Source: Neurospora crassa OR74A
Taxonomy: Eukaryota; Ascomycota; Sordariomycetes; Sordariales; Sordariaceae
Direction of reading: 5' to 3'
NCBI RefSeq assembly: GCF_000182925.2
Contig: NC_026506.1
Coordinates: 3,968,001-4,032,000, forward strand
DNA: 64,000 nucleotides
Shown here one piece after another: positions 35,667-46,430 of the stretch. Position 1 is the stretch's first letter. Each line of letters opens with the position of its first letter. The notes beneath the pieces were generated by a model, which was not told the origin of the DNA, searched no databases, and saw only the letters and a program-made list of their open reading frames with translations. The translations under genes and the position numbers were made by a program.

Positions 35667-37034
35667 ATGCGCGGCCAGTCTCCCCTGGTCAGGGCGGCGC
35701 GGACTGCGCGACTGACTAGAACCTCGACGACGACGACAACGACGACGACACCTCTACTACTAAACACCAGAACCAACAACTTCGTCTGCTGGCAATGTCG
35801 CTCCATCCAGATCAGCGCCAAGCCCGCCACCGACTCCCGTCCCGCCCCCGACGTCTTCGACGCCCTCCCCGGCGGCCCGCGTGACACTGCCGACGCCCGC
35901 TTCGAAGTCATTGGCGCTCCCGCCTCTCTCCTCTCCGTCACCTTGTCCGCCTCGCAACGCCTCTACACCCGTCGCGGCACCCTCGTCTCCGTCGCCGGCA
36001 AGGTCGAAAACGCCCAATCGACCCTCTCCGTCCTCTCCCCTCTGCCGCGCGCCTTCCTCGGTGTTCCCTTCCTCTACCAGCGCATCTCCTCAACCACCCC
36101 CATCACGGCCCTAATAGGCACCAAGTCGCCCAACACCAGCTTCTCGGTCCTCCACCTCGACGGAACCACCGATTACATGGTCGCCCAGCGCAACGCCCTT
36201 TTGGCTTGGACCGGCCACACCATCCGCGTCTCGCCGCGCATCCAACACGGTCTGGCCCCCGCCAACTGGGGCGCCACCCACGTTACCGGCCGCGGCCTCG
36301 TCGCTTTGGCTGCCCCGGGCCAGATCTACGAGTTGACCATAGCCGAAGGCGAGGAACTCACCCTCCACCCTTCCCACGTGGTCGCCTACTCCGTCACCCG
36401 CAACCCGCCTCTGCCCTTCCGCTTCAAGAGCACCCGACTCAACCTACAAGTCCCCGCTGTCCCGCACTACATCAGCAACGCCGCTTCTAGGCTCGTTCCC
36501 GCCAAGGTCTCCGAGTTCTTTGCCCAGATGAGGGATACCCAGTTCTATACCGTCCTCGCAAGGATACTATACGGCCTCAAGACGGCGACGAGGAGGACGA
36601 TCTGGGGCGATAGACTGTTTTTGCAGTTCCGCGGCCCGACGAATATCCTCATGTCTAGCAGGGGCGTGCGCGTCTCGGACGTATTAAGCAGAGAGGACAT
36701 TAACGAGATCGCCGATACGGAAGCCGGGGTTGTTGGTAAGGCTTTGGGAACTTCTAGGATTGAGAAGGAGAAGGAGAAGGCCAAGGCCAAGGCGAAGGTT
36801 TTGGAACAGAAGAAGAAGGAGACTCCTCCCCTAGTGGCTGAGACTGCGGTGGCTGGTGAGAAGGCTGACTTTGCTGAGGAGGTCAAGATTCCTGCTGAGA
36901 AGGTTATTGAGGAGGTGAAGAAGGAGGGTGAAGCCGCTGACACTAAGCCTGTCAAGTTGAGGGATGCGAGCGTGGGGAAGGATGCAAAGGCCACGCTTGA
37001 GGAGTCCAAGGACTTGAACCAGTTTGTGCGGTAA
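35667..37034 (+). CDS. aim24: AIM24 mitochondrial protein
   Basis: I chose the ATG at 35667 (MRGQSPLVRAARTARLTR) rather than the in-frame ATG at 35475. The shorter form starts with an Arg/Thr-rich amphipathic mitochondrial presequence, while the 64 extra residues are low-complexity and look like translated leader. The product is 455 residues. The AIM24 domain covers about 55-330, with ARFEVIGAPASLLSVTLSAS, RRGTLVSVAGK, HVTGRGLVALAAPGQIYEL and GPTNILMSSRG. The C-terminal ~110 residues form a Lys/Glu/Ala-rich tail. In yeast, Aim24 is an inner-membrane protein that supports MICOS integrity and respiratory-complex composition. No intron. Confidence 0.93.
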   Translation: MRGQSPLVRAARTARLTRTSTTTTTTTTPLLLNTRTNNFVCWQCRSIQISAKPATDSRPAPDVFDALPGGPRDTADARFEVIGAPASLLSVTLSASQRLYTRRGTLVSVAGKVENAQSTLSVLSPLPRAFLGVPFLYQRISSTTPITALIGTKSPNTSFSVLHLDGTTDYMVAQRNALLAWTGHTIRVSPRIQHGLAPANWGATHVTGRGLVALAAPGQIYELTIAEGEELTLHPSHVVAYSVTRNPPLPFRFKSTRLNLQVPAVPHYISNAASRLVPAKVSEFFAQMRDTQFYTVLARILYGLKTATRRTIWGDRLFLQFRGPTNILMSSRGVRVSDVLSREDINEIADTEAGVVGKALGTSRIEKEKEKAKAKAKVLEQKKKETPPLVAETAVAGEKADFAEEVKIPAEKVIEEVKKEGEAADTKPVKLRDASVGKDAKATLEESKDLNQFVR

Positions 37035-37615
37035 AAGCTTGGGTCGTTGTTGTAGTAAGTTGAATGCCGGGGGATGTAATTTTCTTTTCTTCGTTTTCTT
37101 CTTCCGTTTTCTTTGTGTTGTAACGATAGAACAAATGTGCATGGGTATTCATGAAGAAGAAAGGCATGGGCATGGGGCAATCCATGGCATGGGAACGCTA
37201 AAAGGTGTGGACGTGAGAGGGAGGGAGGGAGTGGAATGAAAAAAAAAGAACTTGATTTGAAGCGCGGTGTCCAATATGCTTTTATGCTTGAATATGCCTA
37301 TAAATGTCACGCCGTCATATGTTATGTCCTTGACTACCTCACAACACTTATTTCCACCAGATAACCACTCTATTTTCCGTGCCCGCCAAGTCCACCATCC
37401 ACCAGAATCTCTTCATGATTTACTCCAACCGAAAACCGAGAATGTCAACAGACAATTAATCCGTTCAAAGCTCTCCTCAAACCTCCGCGAGCCTCCTATG
37501 TCTCGTCTCGGTGACATTGGAAGGACCTATACCCGCCCCACCAATTGTCAAAATAAGACTCACATGGTTCCCGATGTCTTTTGACTTGGAGAAATTCTTA
37601 TCGCCATCAAGACGC
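37035..37615. other. Convergent 3' region
   Basis: 3' flanks of AIM24 and of the MutY-like paralogue. No gene seen. Confidence 0.55.
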
Positions 37616-40186
37616 CTAAGTTTGATACCTGAACATGGAAAGATCGATGTTTTTCGGGGGACCTGATGCCGTCGTCGTCTTCCCTTCGGGTTTCGCCTTG
37701 GTATAGGCATTGTAGGGATATTGGGCGCAGTAAGCAGTAATAAACTTTCTGGTTGTCGAGCAGAGATAGTCGGGTATAGGCTTGCTGCGTTCGAGGTTAA
37801 TAGGGAGCCTTAACCAGCTGTTTTGTTCGTAGAAGGTGGTCCAGATGGTTTTTGCGTCCTTGTTGTTTGTCTGTTGTTGAGTGTCCTGGGTGGTCTGCAT
37901 GTTATGAGTACCGGTGTTCTCTTTGGTGCTGGGCAGCGCCGACTTGGGCACGGTGCCGAGGTAGTGCACTTCTGTGTCGCGGTCTGTGTCTTCCAGATAC
38001 TCCCCTGGCTGCCATATCTCGTCTTGGTTCTCCTTCTTTATCTTCGTTGCAGAAGTGTAGTTCGACGAATGACTAGCAGAGGGAAAGATTGGAGGAGATA
38101 ATGATAGAGGAGGGCATAACGAACATGCCGCATCTTCTATATCCACCACCTTTTGCTTTTGCAACTTGTCCACTTTCTTCTTCAACGCTTGCCTGTCCTG
38201 CTCTTTTCTGGTGGCCTTATTTCCTACCACCATCCCTTCCTCCCTTGCGATCTCCAGCCCTTCCGCATACGCTCTGCACGTGGCTTGGATGGGACACAAG
38301 TGGCACAAGGGCGTCTTCGGCGCCGCGAGACAGACGGCTGCTCCCAGTTCCATAAGCGCTTGACCCCAACGTCCCGGCCGGTCACTGAGAGGGGGTGGTC
38401 CTCTGTTTCTTCTGTCATCCAGATCAACCACGTTTTCTCCCTCGTTCATGTCCTTTCGGGTTCCCTTCTTGCTTTTCCCTATCCGCTTCGCCTTGGCCTC
38501 CTCCTCAGCTTCAACGCCGTCCCAAGCCACTTGCTCCACCAACCTCCTCGCCGCTTCCCAAATCACCTCCCGGGCTGCGTTCTTATTCGCATCCGCTCTG
38601 ATTCCCAGTTGCCGCGCCAGGACGCGGGTGACGTCCCAGATTACCATCGGCTCTGCTCGCCCAAAAACTACAGCAGCTACCACACCGGCAGTATGTGGCC
38701 CGACGCCAGATAGGTTCTGGAGCTTCTCAACCGTCGTCGGCAACCGAATAATCTCGATACTCTTGTAACTCTTCCCTTCGCAAATCTGTCTCGCCGCCCT
38801 GTGTAAACGTGTAGCGCGGATGTCGTCTGATAATTCCTCCACCTGTTCCTCATTCGCCTTTGCCAAATCCTCTATTGTCGGAAAAGCCTTTATCCACCGG
38901 TCATATTGCGTTGTGATGTTCTTTATCGCCTCCTCCTGGTCGGTCTCACGGAAAATTTGGCGCAAAATTTCGGAGAGGAGAGTTTCGTAAAAACGTTGGG
39001 CGATGGTGGACCGGAGGGATTGGAGAGTTTGGGCTTGCTTTTGGGATTTGGCTTCGGCTTCGGCTTTGACTTTTGCTTGGGCGTGGGCGCGGGCTCTCGC
39101 TTCAGCTTCAGCTTGGGCTTGCCGTTTTTGTGCCTCAGCTTCGGCTTGAGCGCGGAGAATCGAGGCAGCTAGGTTGGGGAAGAGGAGGGCTGATTCCGGA
39201 ATCGGTGGGGAAGCTTTCACCTTGGGACCCACAAGCGAGTCTGATGTCGGCTGAACGCTGGAAGCAGCGGGCTTGGAAGCGGAAGCGGAAGCGGGAGCGG
39301 GAGCGGAAGTGGTGTTGATTGCGATGGAGGAAGAAGGGATACCGCTGGCAGGGTAAAGCAACGGACTGGCATCAACCCAAGCCTTCCGCCACGGCATCTG
39401 GCGAGCTGCACTGTACGTGTCGAACCAGGCGAGGAGGGCATCGCGGTGCTTGCGGGCTGCAGCTGTGGAATTTTCTGTGGAACAGGATTTCGAGTTGCTT
39501 GGGAAGGATAGGAGAAGGGGACTGTGGTAGCTATGTCGATGAGGTTGGTCTGGCGGCAGTGGGTAGGTGTGGATATCGCTATGGGCGCGAGGAGAACTGG
39601 ACGAGAAGATTTGAGTGATGACCTGTTTAGTGGACAACACCATGGTGGTTTCTGGTCTCATCCCAGTTGTTGTCGTGGTGCTTGCGGTCGTGTTCGCCCG
39701 GCCAGTCTCGGTCTTTTGGCGTTTACGGGTTCCCAAACTCATGGACTCGAAGGCGGAGTCGGAGTCGGAGTCTGAGTCTGAGTCTGATTTTGTCCCGGGC
39801 TCGTCCTCTTGAAAGTCCGGCTTGCGCTTGGTGATGGTTCTTGAGCGATTTGGTTCAAATCTGTTGGCATGGCTGGAGCCATGATGGGACCCGAACTTGG
39901 TGACAACAATCCCCTCTTCTTGCACATCAGCGTCCTCTTCTTCCAGATGACCGTCCTCGTAGATGACCTCCATTCCGTTTTCCTCTCGGATGAAAGGGGG
40001 CAAATCCGAGAGACTAAAGGAGTCATGTTCAGGCTTGATGTGAAATGACACGCCATCTTCTTGCTTGATGGTCGTGATACTCCCAGATTGGGCTGCTGTT
40101 GCCGTTGATGAATGGGCCATGGCGGTTTGAACGGTGACGGCATGGGTGCTTGGACGCCTGTTCTCGTCCATGATTCTTGGCCCCAA
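37616..40186 (-). CDS. Diverged MutY paralogue without catalytic Asp or Nudix domain
   Basis: An intact 856-residue frame (an alternative start is M6). It matches its upstream neighbour along the glycosylase: ARKHRDALLAWFD and RQMPWRKAW (about 245-270), SEILRQ (405-410), the helix-hairpin-helix LSGVGPHTAGVVA (about 492-504), RPGRWGQALMELGA (about 603-616) and four Fe-S cysteines at 619, 628, 631 and 637. In the true MutY the catalytic block reads MVDGNVIRV; here it reads MVIWDVTRV, so the catalytic Asp is Ile. GLGYYSRA is replaced by ELSDDIRA. About 120 extra residues, including an Ala/Gln/Lys/Glu-rich helix, split the N-terminal part. The C-terminus stops after a segment like the neighbour's YCxxYPY and lacks the 8-oxoguanine-recognising Nudix-like domain. 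An open frame this long suggests selection for a non-glycosylase role, perhaps DNA binding. Confidence 0.85.
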   Translation of the reverse strand: MGPRIMDENRRPSTHAVTVQTAMAHSSTATAAQSGSITTIKQEDGVSFHIKPEHDSFSLSDLPPFIREENGMEVIYEDGHLEEEDADVQEEGIVVTKFGSHHGSSHANRFEPNRSRTITKRKPDFQEDEPGTKSDSDSDSDSDSAFESMSLGTRKRQKTETGRANTTASTTTTTGMRPETTMVLSTKQVITQIFSSSSPRAHSDIHTYPLPPDQPHRHSYHSPLLLSFPSNSKSCSTENSTAAARKHRDALLAWFDTYSAARQMPWRKAWVDASPLLYPASGIPSSSIAINTTSAPAPASASASKPAASSVQPTSDSLVGPKVKASPPIPESALLFPNLAASILRAQAEAEAQKRQAQAEAEARARAHAQAKVKAEAEAKSQKQAQTLQSLRSTIAQRFYETLLSEILRQIFRETDQEEAIKNITTQYDRWIKAFPTIEDLAKANEEQVEELSDDIRATRLHRAARQICEGKSYKSIEIIRLPTTVEKLQNLSGVGPHTAGVVAAVVFGRAEPMVIWDVTRVLARQLGIRADANKNAAREVIWEAARRLVEQVAWDGVEAEEEAKAKRIGKSKKGTRKDMNEGENVVDLDDRRNRGPPPLSDRPGRWGQALMELGAAVCLAAPKTPLCHLCPIQATCRAYAEGLEIAREEGMVVGNKATRKEQDRQALKKKVDKLQKQKVVDIEDAACSLCPPLSLSPPIFPSASHSSNYTSATKIKKENQDEIWQPGEYLEDTDRDTEVHYLGTVPKSALPSTKENTGTHNMQTTQDTQQQTNNKDAKTIWTTFYEQNSWLRLPINLERSKPIPDYLCSTTRKFITAYCAQYPYNAYTKAKPEGKTTTASGPPKNIDLSMFRYQT

Positions 40187-40513
40187 CGAGACTCGGCGTC
40201 TTCGTTTGGTCGTGTTTCGCCAGCGTGGTCAAATTGCGGTCGAGTGTCCGACTTTGGTCCAAAATTGGTGAAGCGGTGAACGCGTTGCATTTTGACGAAA
40301 GTCGCGTCTCGGCAAAGTTGCTATGCACGTCCAACCCTAACCCCATGTCGTCGCTCTTGATGATGATGGTCGTCTGTCAGGAAATGGAAGGAACGAAAGA
40401 TGCTCCTTCTTTATCTATCTTTCATAGGAAATTGCATGCGTGGGGTGTCCAAAGACTGTTCTCTGTCAGGGGGGGTCTATGATCACCTTATCCTGAAACC
40501 CCCAACCAGGTCT
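40187..40513. other. Short spacer between tandem MutY-type genes
   Basis: About 330 bp holding the 3' flank of MutY and the promoter of its paralogue. No other gene. Confidence 0.6.
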
Positions 40514-42598
40514 CTACCTACCTCTGCTTTCCTTAACCAACTCCCAACACTTCTTCATCCCCGTCCCCATGTTTTCTCCCTCGATCTCCTCTATCGTCGC
40601 CCACCTCTTCATCTTCGCGTTACCCTCCCCTCCCTCACTCCCGACTTCATCCCTTTTCACCAAGTCAACGGCCCATACATGCATCGCCAACTTGAAATGC
40701 GAAAATGTCCACGGCACCGTCCCCAGCTCTGCCTCTTTCTCCCTCCAACTGCTCACTCCCACCTCTTTTAAAACGTCCTTCAAAACCATGCGCACCTTGT
40801 CCTTCTTCATCGCCGCAGACCCATCGTTCCATTTCAAATCAGCAGGCAAGGTATGGCTGGGAAGCTCCCACATGCCCGCCAGCAGACCCTTGGCCGGCCG
40901 CTTATGGATCAGGTAGCGCCCGTCGGATGGACGGCGGATTGCTACCACGAGACACTCTTCCTCGCGCAGCTTCTTCGTCTTGGGTTTTGTGTAGGGATAC
41001 TTGCAGCAGTGAGAAGTGATGACTTCCATGGCGGCTGAAGATGGCTCTGCTGGATCGGAGTCCTCTGCTGCGTCTTTCTTGCGGCGCGTACCTGAGGTTT
41101 TGAACTTGTCAAAGAACGCGGACACCTCGCCTTGCTTCCGTTTTTTCGTTCCAGTATCACTCTCCTGCTTGTCAGACTCTTCCGCTTCGGGTAGTGGACA
41201 TAGCGTGCATGAATCTTCAATGTCCACCACTCTCTTCCTTGCCGTCACTTTCCCCTCCGGCACCAGTCCCTTCTGAGTCGCAATCTTCACCCCCTCTTGA
41301 TAAGCCCTGCAAGTGTCCTTGACAGGACACTGTCCACACTTGGGCTTCGCTGGCCCTGGTAAACAGACCGTAGCTCCAAGTTCCATCAAGCCCTGACCCC
41401 ATGTGCCCGGCCTGTCACTGACGGGGGGTTCCTTCCCCTCCCGCCCATCTTCGGTGACATCGGTGCCGTCCCAAGCAACAGCCTCAACCAGCCGCTTAGC
41501 AGCCTCCCACACCACCTCCAGCACTTCTTTGCTCTTGACATCGCCTCTAATCCCCAACTGCCTCGTCAGCACCCTGATGACGTTCCCATCAACCATTGGC
41601 TCCGCGCAACCGTACACAATGGAAGCAACAGCGCCGGCTGTATACCGCCCAATCCCCGGCAGCTGCACCAGCTTGTCCACCGTCTGCGGGAGCAACCCAT
41701 CATACCCACCTTCTTCAGGGGGCGGACAGACCAGTTGTGCAAGTGCATGAAGGCGGGTGGCGCGCGAGTAGTAGCCGAGGCCCTTCCAAAGGGAGAGAAC
41801 TTCCTCTGGTTGGGCGGCTGCCAGAGACTGCATGGTCGGGAGGGCGGCTAGCCATTTGTTGTAATAGGCAATGACGGTCGATACTCGGGTCTGCTGCAAC
41901 ATGGTCTCGGAAAGCAACACCTCGTAGGCCCGCTGGGCTACAGCTTCCTTCAGGTCCTGGGGACAGGTGGCGGACGAGGAGGAAGAGACGAAGGGGGTAG
42001 TGTCGATCCATGGTTTTCGCCAGGGCATTTGCCGAGAGGAAGAGACGGAGTCAAACCAGGTGAGGAGGGCATCGCGGTGCTTGCGGGCTGTGGGAGAAGA
42101 GAGTAGGAGAGGGTTATGGTAGGTTAATGGATGAGGATGGGGTGGGTGGCATGGGGGTTCGTTTCCTTGGGGGAAGGGGCAGTCAAAAATCTGAGTGACG
42201 AGCGCCTGGATTGAGGCTGCTGTTGCTTTGGGTTTGGCTATTGGTGTTGCTGCGAGAGTCGTAGTGATTGAAGTGGAGGTGCTGGTGGTGGTGGTAGCTG
42301 ATACTTTCGTCCTCGTCGTCACCGTCTTGACAGTCGTGCTCCTTGTCTTCCTAACCGCTCGCGACGCTTGTCCACCCGCAATCTTCTGGCGTTTAGTTGG
42401 CCTGACATCTGAGTCAAAGTCACTTTCGTCAATGTCCGAAAGAGCGGAGGAGTTTGAGTCTGAATCGGCACTTTCTGGTGCGGTGTGATGGTCCAGCAGT
42501 TCGATCTTTGCGTCCGCAATTCGAGCGCTGCGGCGCCTTGTCTCGACCATTTTATTGCTCGAAGAAAAAACTTTGACACCTCCAATCTTGTTATCCAA
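40514..42598 (-). CDS. A/G-specific adenine DNA glycosylase MutY/MYH
   Basis: An intronless 694-residue frame (M17 is an alternative start). The N-terminal ~160 residues are basic and Ser/Thr-rich with RRRSAR and KRQK, likely nuclear targeting. The glycosylase core has RQMPWRKPW (about 189-197), SETMLQQTRV with the catalytic Glu (about 230), KGLGYYSRA, the helix-hairpin-helix LPGIGRYTAGAVA (about 313-325), catalytic Asp337 in MVDGNVIRV and four Fe-S cysteines in CLPGPAKPKCGQCPVKDTC. The cysteine spacing is C-x8-C-x2-C-x5-C, two longer than in bacteria. The C-terminal Nudix-like domain (about 555-690) shows RYLIHKRPAKGLLAGMWELP and FSHFKLAMHVW. It removes adenine opposite 8-oxoguanine in nuclear and perhaps mitochondrial DNA. 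Confidence 0.96.
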   Translation of the reverse strand: MDNKIGGVKVFSSSNKMVETRRRSARIADAKIELLDHHTAPESADSDSNSSALSDIDESDFDSDVRPTKRQKIAGGQASRAVRKTRSTTVKTVTTRTKVSATTTTSTSTSITTTLAATPIAKPKATAASIQALVTQIFDCPFPQGNEPPCHPPHPHPLTYHNPLLLSSPTARKHRDALLTWFDSVSSSRQMPWRKPWIDTTPFVSSSSSATCPQDLKEAVAQRAYEVLLSETMLQQTRVSTVIAYYNKWLAALPTMQSLAAAQPEEVLSLWKGLGYYSRATRLHALAQLVCPPPEEGGYDGLLPQTVDKLVQLPGIGRYTAGAVASIVYGCAEPMVDGNVIRVLTRQLGIRGDVKSKEVLEVVWEAAKRLVEAVAWDGTDVTEDGREGKEPPVSDRPGTWGQGLMELGATVCLPGPAKPKCGQCPVKDTCRAYQEGVKIATQKGLVPEGKVTARKRVVDIEDSCTLCPLPEAEESDKQESDTGTKKRKQGEVSAFFDKFKTSGTRRKKDAAEDSDPAEPSSAAMEVITSHCCKYPYTKPKTKKLREEECLVVAIRRPSDGRYLIHKRPAKGLLAGMWELPSHTLPADLKWNDGSAAMKKDKVRMVLKDVLKEVGVSSWREKEAELGTVPWTFSHFKLAMHVWAVDLVKRDEVGSEGGEGNAKMKRWATIEEIEGENMGTGMKKCWELVKESRGR

Positions 42599-43155
42599 TG
42601 TTCCCTTGTGTTTTGCTGCAAGTGTTGTTGAATTACGGGCGAGTGTCCAACCTTGATTCTCTTCAACCGCGTTTGTTGTTTTGGTGAAGAAATCGCGTCT
42701 TGGCGATGTGCCAAGCAGCCATGAGCCACTGCCAGTCTTGGAAGCAGCACATACTCAACCCTAACCCCCTTTGTCACAAATAGCTCACTGTTTATCCCCC
42801 CCTTTCCTTTGGTGTCACGACACCAGAGAAGACGTCAAGTCACATCCAGGTTGCTTCGACTGAACAAATGGCTAAAAAGTCATTGCAACCCATTTTTGTG
42901 CCATGTGCCGAGCCCAAATGGTACGAAACACGGCATGAGCCGAGAATAATGGGCGGTGGTTGCATTCGGGGATATCAGCCGATTGGAAACGAGGCCGGGC
43001 CGTCGGACTTCATCTCGATCATTGTCTTTGTACATTTTCCAAATTGATGCACTCTATTTGTTCCGACCCTTTAACTTTATTCTCAAATCGATCTCAACAA
43101 TTCATTAGGAAATTTCCTGCCGAGTGAGTTTCTAGACCGGAACTGGGATATATAA
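42599..43155. other. MutY promoter and left flank of the transposon
   Basis: Ordinary base composition up to the TAA target duplication at 43153-43155. No gene seen. The change to transposon sequence is sharp. Confidence 0.6.
43153..43155. repeat. TAA target-site duplication, left copy
   Basis: TAA directly outside the left inverted repeat; the matching copy is 51999-52001. Confidence 0.85.
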
Positions 43156-43190
43156 GGCTGCGTTTGTTCTCGTACAGTTGCCGTATAAAC
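43156..43190 (+). repeat. Left terminal inverted repeat
   Basis: Starts GGCTGCGTTTGTTCTCG. It pairs with 51964-51998 with two mismatches over about 34 bp, each a C/T difference. Confidence 0.93.
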
Positions 43191-43540
43191 CGCCTCATAC
43201 GGCCATTTCTGTACGATAACCGTACAAAATAGCAATCATTTAGTCGGTTGCCGTATAGAAATGCAATCTGCGACCCCCTTATATCAGCCTCGTTCAGCTT
43301 TGGCCGGGTTAGGGTTATATATAACTAGAAAACCGTACAGATTTAGCATCGCCGTACAAAATCACTAAAATATAGACCAGCCCCTAAGAACCGTAGCACG
43401 CCGTATACTTACAATCTACACTCTACAATGCCCTATATTCTAGGGATTTCAACGCAGTTAGTTAGCGTTTGTACCTCTATAGCTCCTTATAAGAACCCCA
43501 TCCCCTATTTTAGTAATAAGTCGTCTTTTTTCACCCGTAT
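43191..43540. other. Left subterminal region with CCGTAYA motifs
   Basis: Repeated CCGTATA, CCGTACA and their reverse forms occur about ten times in 250 bp, and the same motif recurs in the right subterminal region. These are candidate transposase-binding sites. The composition is normal, unlike the interior. Confidence 0.7.
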
Positions 43541-43574
43541 ATTGCACTTTCAAACTTTAATACTAATAAAATAA

Positions 43575-44905
43575 ATGGCGATAACCTACTTATCCTTTTT
43601 AAAGACCAGTTCAAATCTCTTTTATAAGACTACTTTAAAGATATTCTTCTTATTAATAATGCTTTTATTACTATAGTACTATTTGTACTTAAAGATGAGG
43701 TCGACGACAATATAGTAGAAAATATTTAATAATAAATAAATATAATTGGAATTGCTATATCTATTGCTTAGCGATATAACCTTATCCCTTTTATCCCTAA
43801 TCCTCGATTACGCTATAATATATTGTATATTAAACTGTACAAACGAATTTAAAAAGCTCTCTATCGGTTACCGCTATATAATTTCTAAAAATATTTTTGA
43901 ATAGGGAGGGTAATATTCTAGGAGTTTTATAATTACCTTATTCGTAAGGGTAGGCTAGAGGACGGTAAATAGATTCCTACTCTATTTAAATTACTAATAG
44001 CGTTCGAAATCCTTAATTAGGGCGAAGTTATAAATGCAATTGCTTAAAACTACCGCTATAATATAGAGATTATCTATAAGTTAGTAACCTTTAATACTAA
44101 ATTATATATTACTAACCTAATTTACTATATTAAAATCTTCTACGAGGTTATCTTAATATTAAGGTAGTTAGTAACTATAATTATAGTACCTCCTGCCCTT
44201 AAAACCTAGGATAAGATCCGGATGTTTTTTAAATATTTCCTATATTTTAGATATTATTTTAGTACTATTAATAGAAAGTATTTCGCTACGAAGGTACTTA
44301 AGAATAAATAAACCGCTTATATTTATTATAAGAAGTTTATCTCCTAGAATATATTCGGTACAGTCGATATAGTAGGCCGGTTTATATATATCTATACCGG
44401 TTGGGAGGGTTTAATGTATAACGGCCGGGTCTTTTATAACACTATTTTAAATAACTTCTTAATATTAGAGGGGTAATATTATATTACCGATTCGGCCTTC
44501 GGTTATAAAAAGAGATTGCTGGGGCTATATATAAATATTCGATACTATTTACATAATATTGATATATACTATAAGGAAGAGTTATTTAACCGGTTATATA
44601 GCGAACTCCGTATAATTATTAAAATTACTTAGGGTATAATTATTCGAAAGTAAGCGATTTATTAGACTACTCCTAAGTATTCTACTCGAATTTATACTTA
44701 TATTATTATTTATACTATTACTTTATACAACTTCCTATTATAATATAGGGATATTAATATAGAGATCGAATCTCGTATAGGGCCGTTAATTGATTAAGAA
44801 GCGAATTAACTACCTATATTCAATTTAAATAATTTCTAATATAATAAATTTATTCGTAGGAATAGAAACCGGATAGTAAAGTTGAAAGATAGTATAGTAA
44901 TTTAA
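43575..44905 (+). pseudogene. PIF/Harbinger transposase (DDE_Tnp_4-like), stopped by RIP
   Basis: In one continuous frame from about 44230 to 44690, the translation shows the family blocks in order: the first Asp region (FSTINRKYF, the D of the usual GAIDG now N), KFIS and NIFGTVDIVGRFIYIYTGWEG, then YNGRVF. Next come YYITDSAFGY with the second Asp, LLGLYINIRYYL, KEELFNRLYSELR, and the third acidic position now Lys before GIIIRK. About six in-frame TAA/TAG codons occur in this stretch and no frameshift. All are explained by C-to-T or G-to-A change of CAA, CAG or TGG codons, and D-to-N and E-to-K fit the same bias. The weaker N-terminal part is 43575-44230 and the end, with YNFLL and DINIEIESR, is near 44905. 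Confidence 0.85.
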
Positions 44906-46430
44906 TTATAAGTAAATTGAATAGTAGTATAATTCTTACTTCTTTCCTTTCTTCTTTTTTCTCCCTATAGCTAAATAGGGAACGTATTATCTACCCGCCT
45001 CTACCTATAATATATTCTATTTACCCGTAGGTAGTAAGTTAGAGGATATAGTACTAATTTACCCTTCTATTAAGTTAAAGTTTTATTCTAAATTAATAAC
45101 CGTATTAATTATAGGGAGAAGAAAAGAAAAAGGGAAAAAAGGATAGAAGGGGAATCTTTAGGTTTATAGTATATAGTACTATACTTATTTACCCGCTTTA
45201 ATTCGGATTATTACCTATTTGCCCGTAAGTAATAGGATTAATACGGTATTAGCACCTTCTAACGGTTTGGGTCTTATACGTAATTTATAGTTTAGAGGTA
45301 TAATTTAGGAGGTAGAGGAGGGGGGTATAATTAGGAGGGGGATATAATTAGGAAGGTAGAAATAGATAACTAATAATAAACTCGCCTTAATAATATAAAA
45401 CTACGTTCTTCTAAATTACTATATTAGGCGTATAGTTTAATAATTAGCTCGGTCTTTTACTTAGTAGTTAAGCGCTTACGCGGGGTGGCCTTCTTAACCG
45501 GTACTTCGTTAGCCTCCCTTTTAGCCGGTATTTTATTAGGATTTTTCTTCACCGGTATTTCATTTATTAAAATCCGTTACTTATAATAGTACCAATACTC
45601 TTTAAATTAATAGTTTGCTTTTTTAGCAATAATAATCTATATAATTAAAGAGATAATAAAGTTTAAGAGGTTTATTAAAAATTTATAGTACTTATAGTCC
45701 GAATTTCGGTAACGATCTTTATTATATAATTTTAGAGAGTAATTGTTAGTTAGTTTATTAATTTATTAGAAATTTGCGGCACTTATAGCCTAAATTTCGG
45801 TAATAATCTTTATTGCGTAATCCTAGAAAGTAGTTGTTAATTAGTTTATTAATTTAATTTTTAGGCTATTGGGTTAGTTTAGGTATTGAGGTTTAGGTAT
45901 TATTGGCTTATTAGTTTAGTTTTTAGGCTATTAGGCTAATTTGGGTATTAAAGTTTAGGTATTATTAGTTTATTAGTTTGGTTCTTAGGCTATTATTAAT
46001 AGTATTAATTTAATTTTTAAGTTCGGTTGGTTATTATAGCTTGGGGGTTATTAGTAGTATTATTTTACTTATTAGATTCTTAGTATTTTTTAATAACTTT
46101 TAACTTTTATATGGAGGTTATCTGTAAGGTCCTAGTAATATTAAGTAATGGAGCGTAAAGTCCTAGTAGTATTAAATAATAGAGTGTAATCCCTCGGGGG
46201 AATAGGGCGAGAATTAAATTTGGAAGATTAAATTGGAGGTTATTATTCTTCCTATTGTTATTAGTAGAGAGTTTAAATAGTAAAATAAGTAGAAAAAAGT
46301 AGAAGGAATAGAACGAAAATAGGTTAAGAAAGAATAGAAATATAAAGGAGAATAGGACGAAAAATAAATAAAAATAAATAGAAATATAGATGGAAATAGG
46401 AAGTAGGAATAGGAATTAAAATATTATTAG

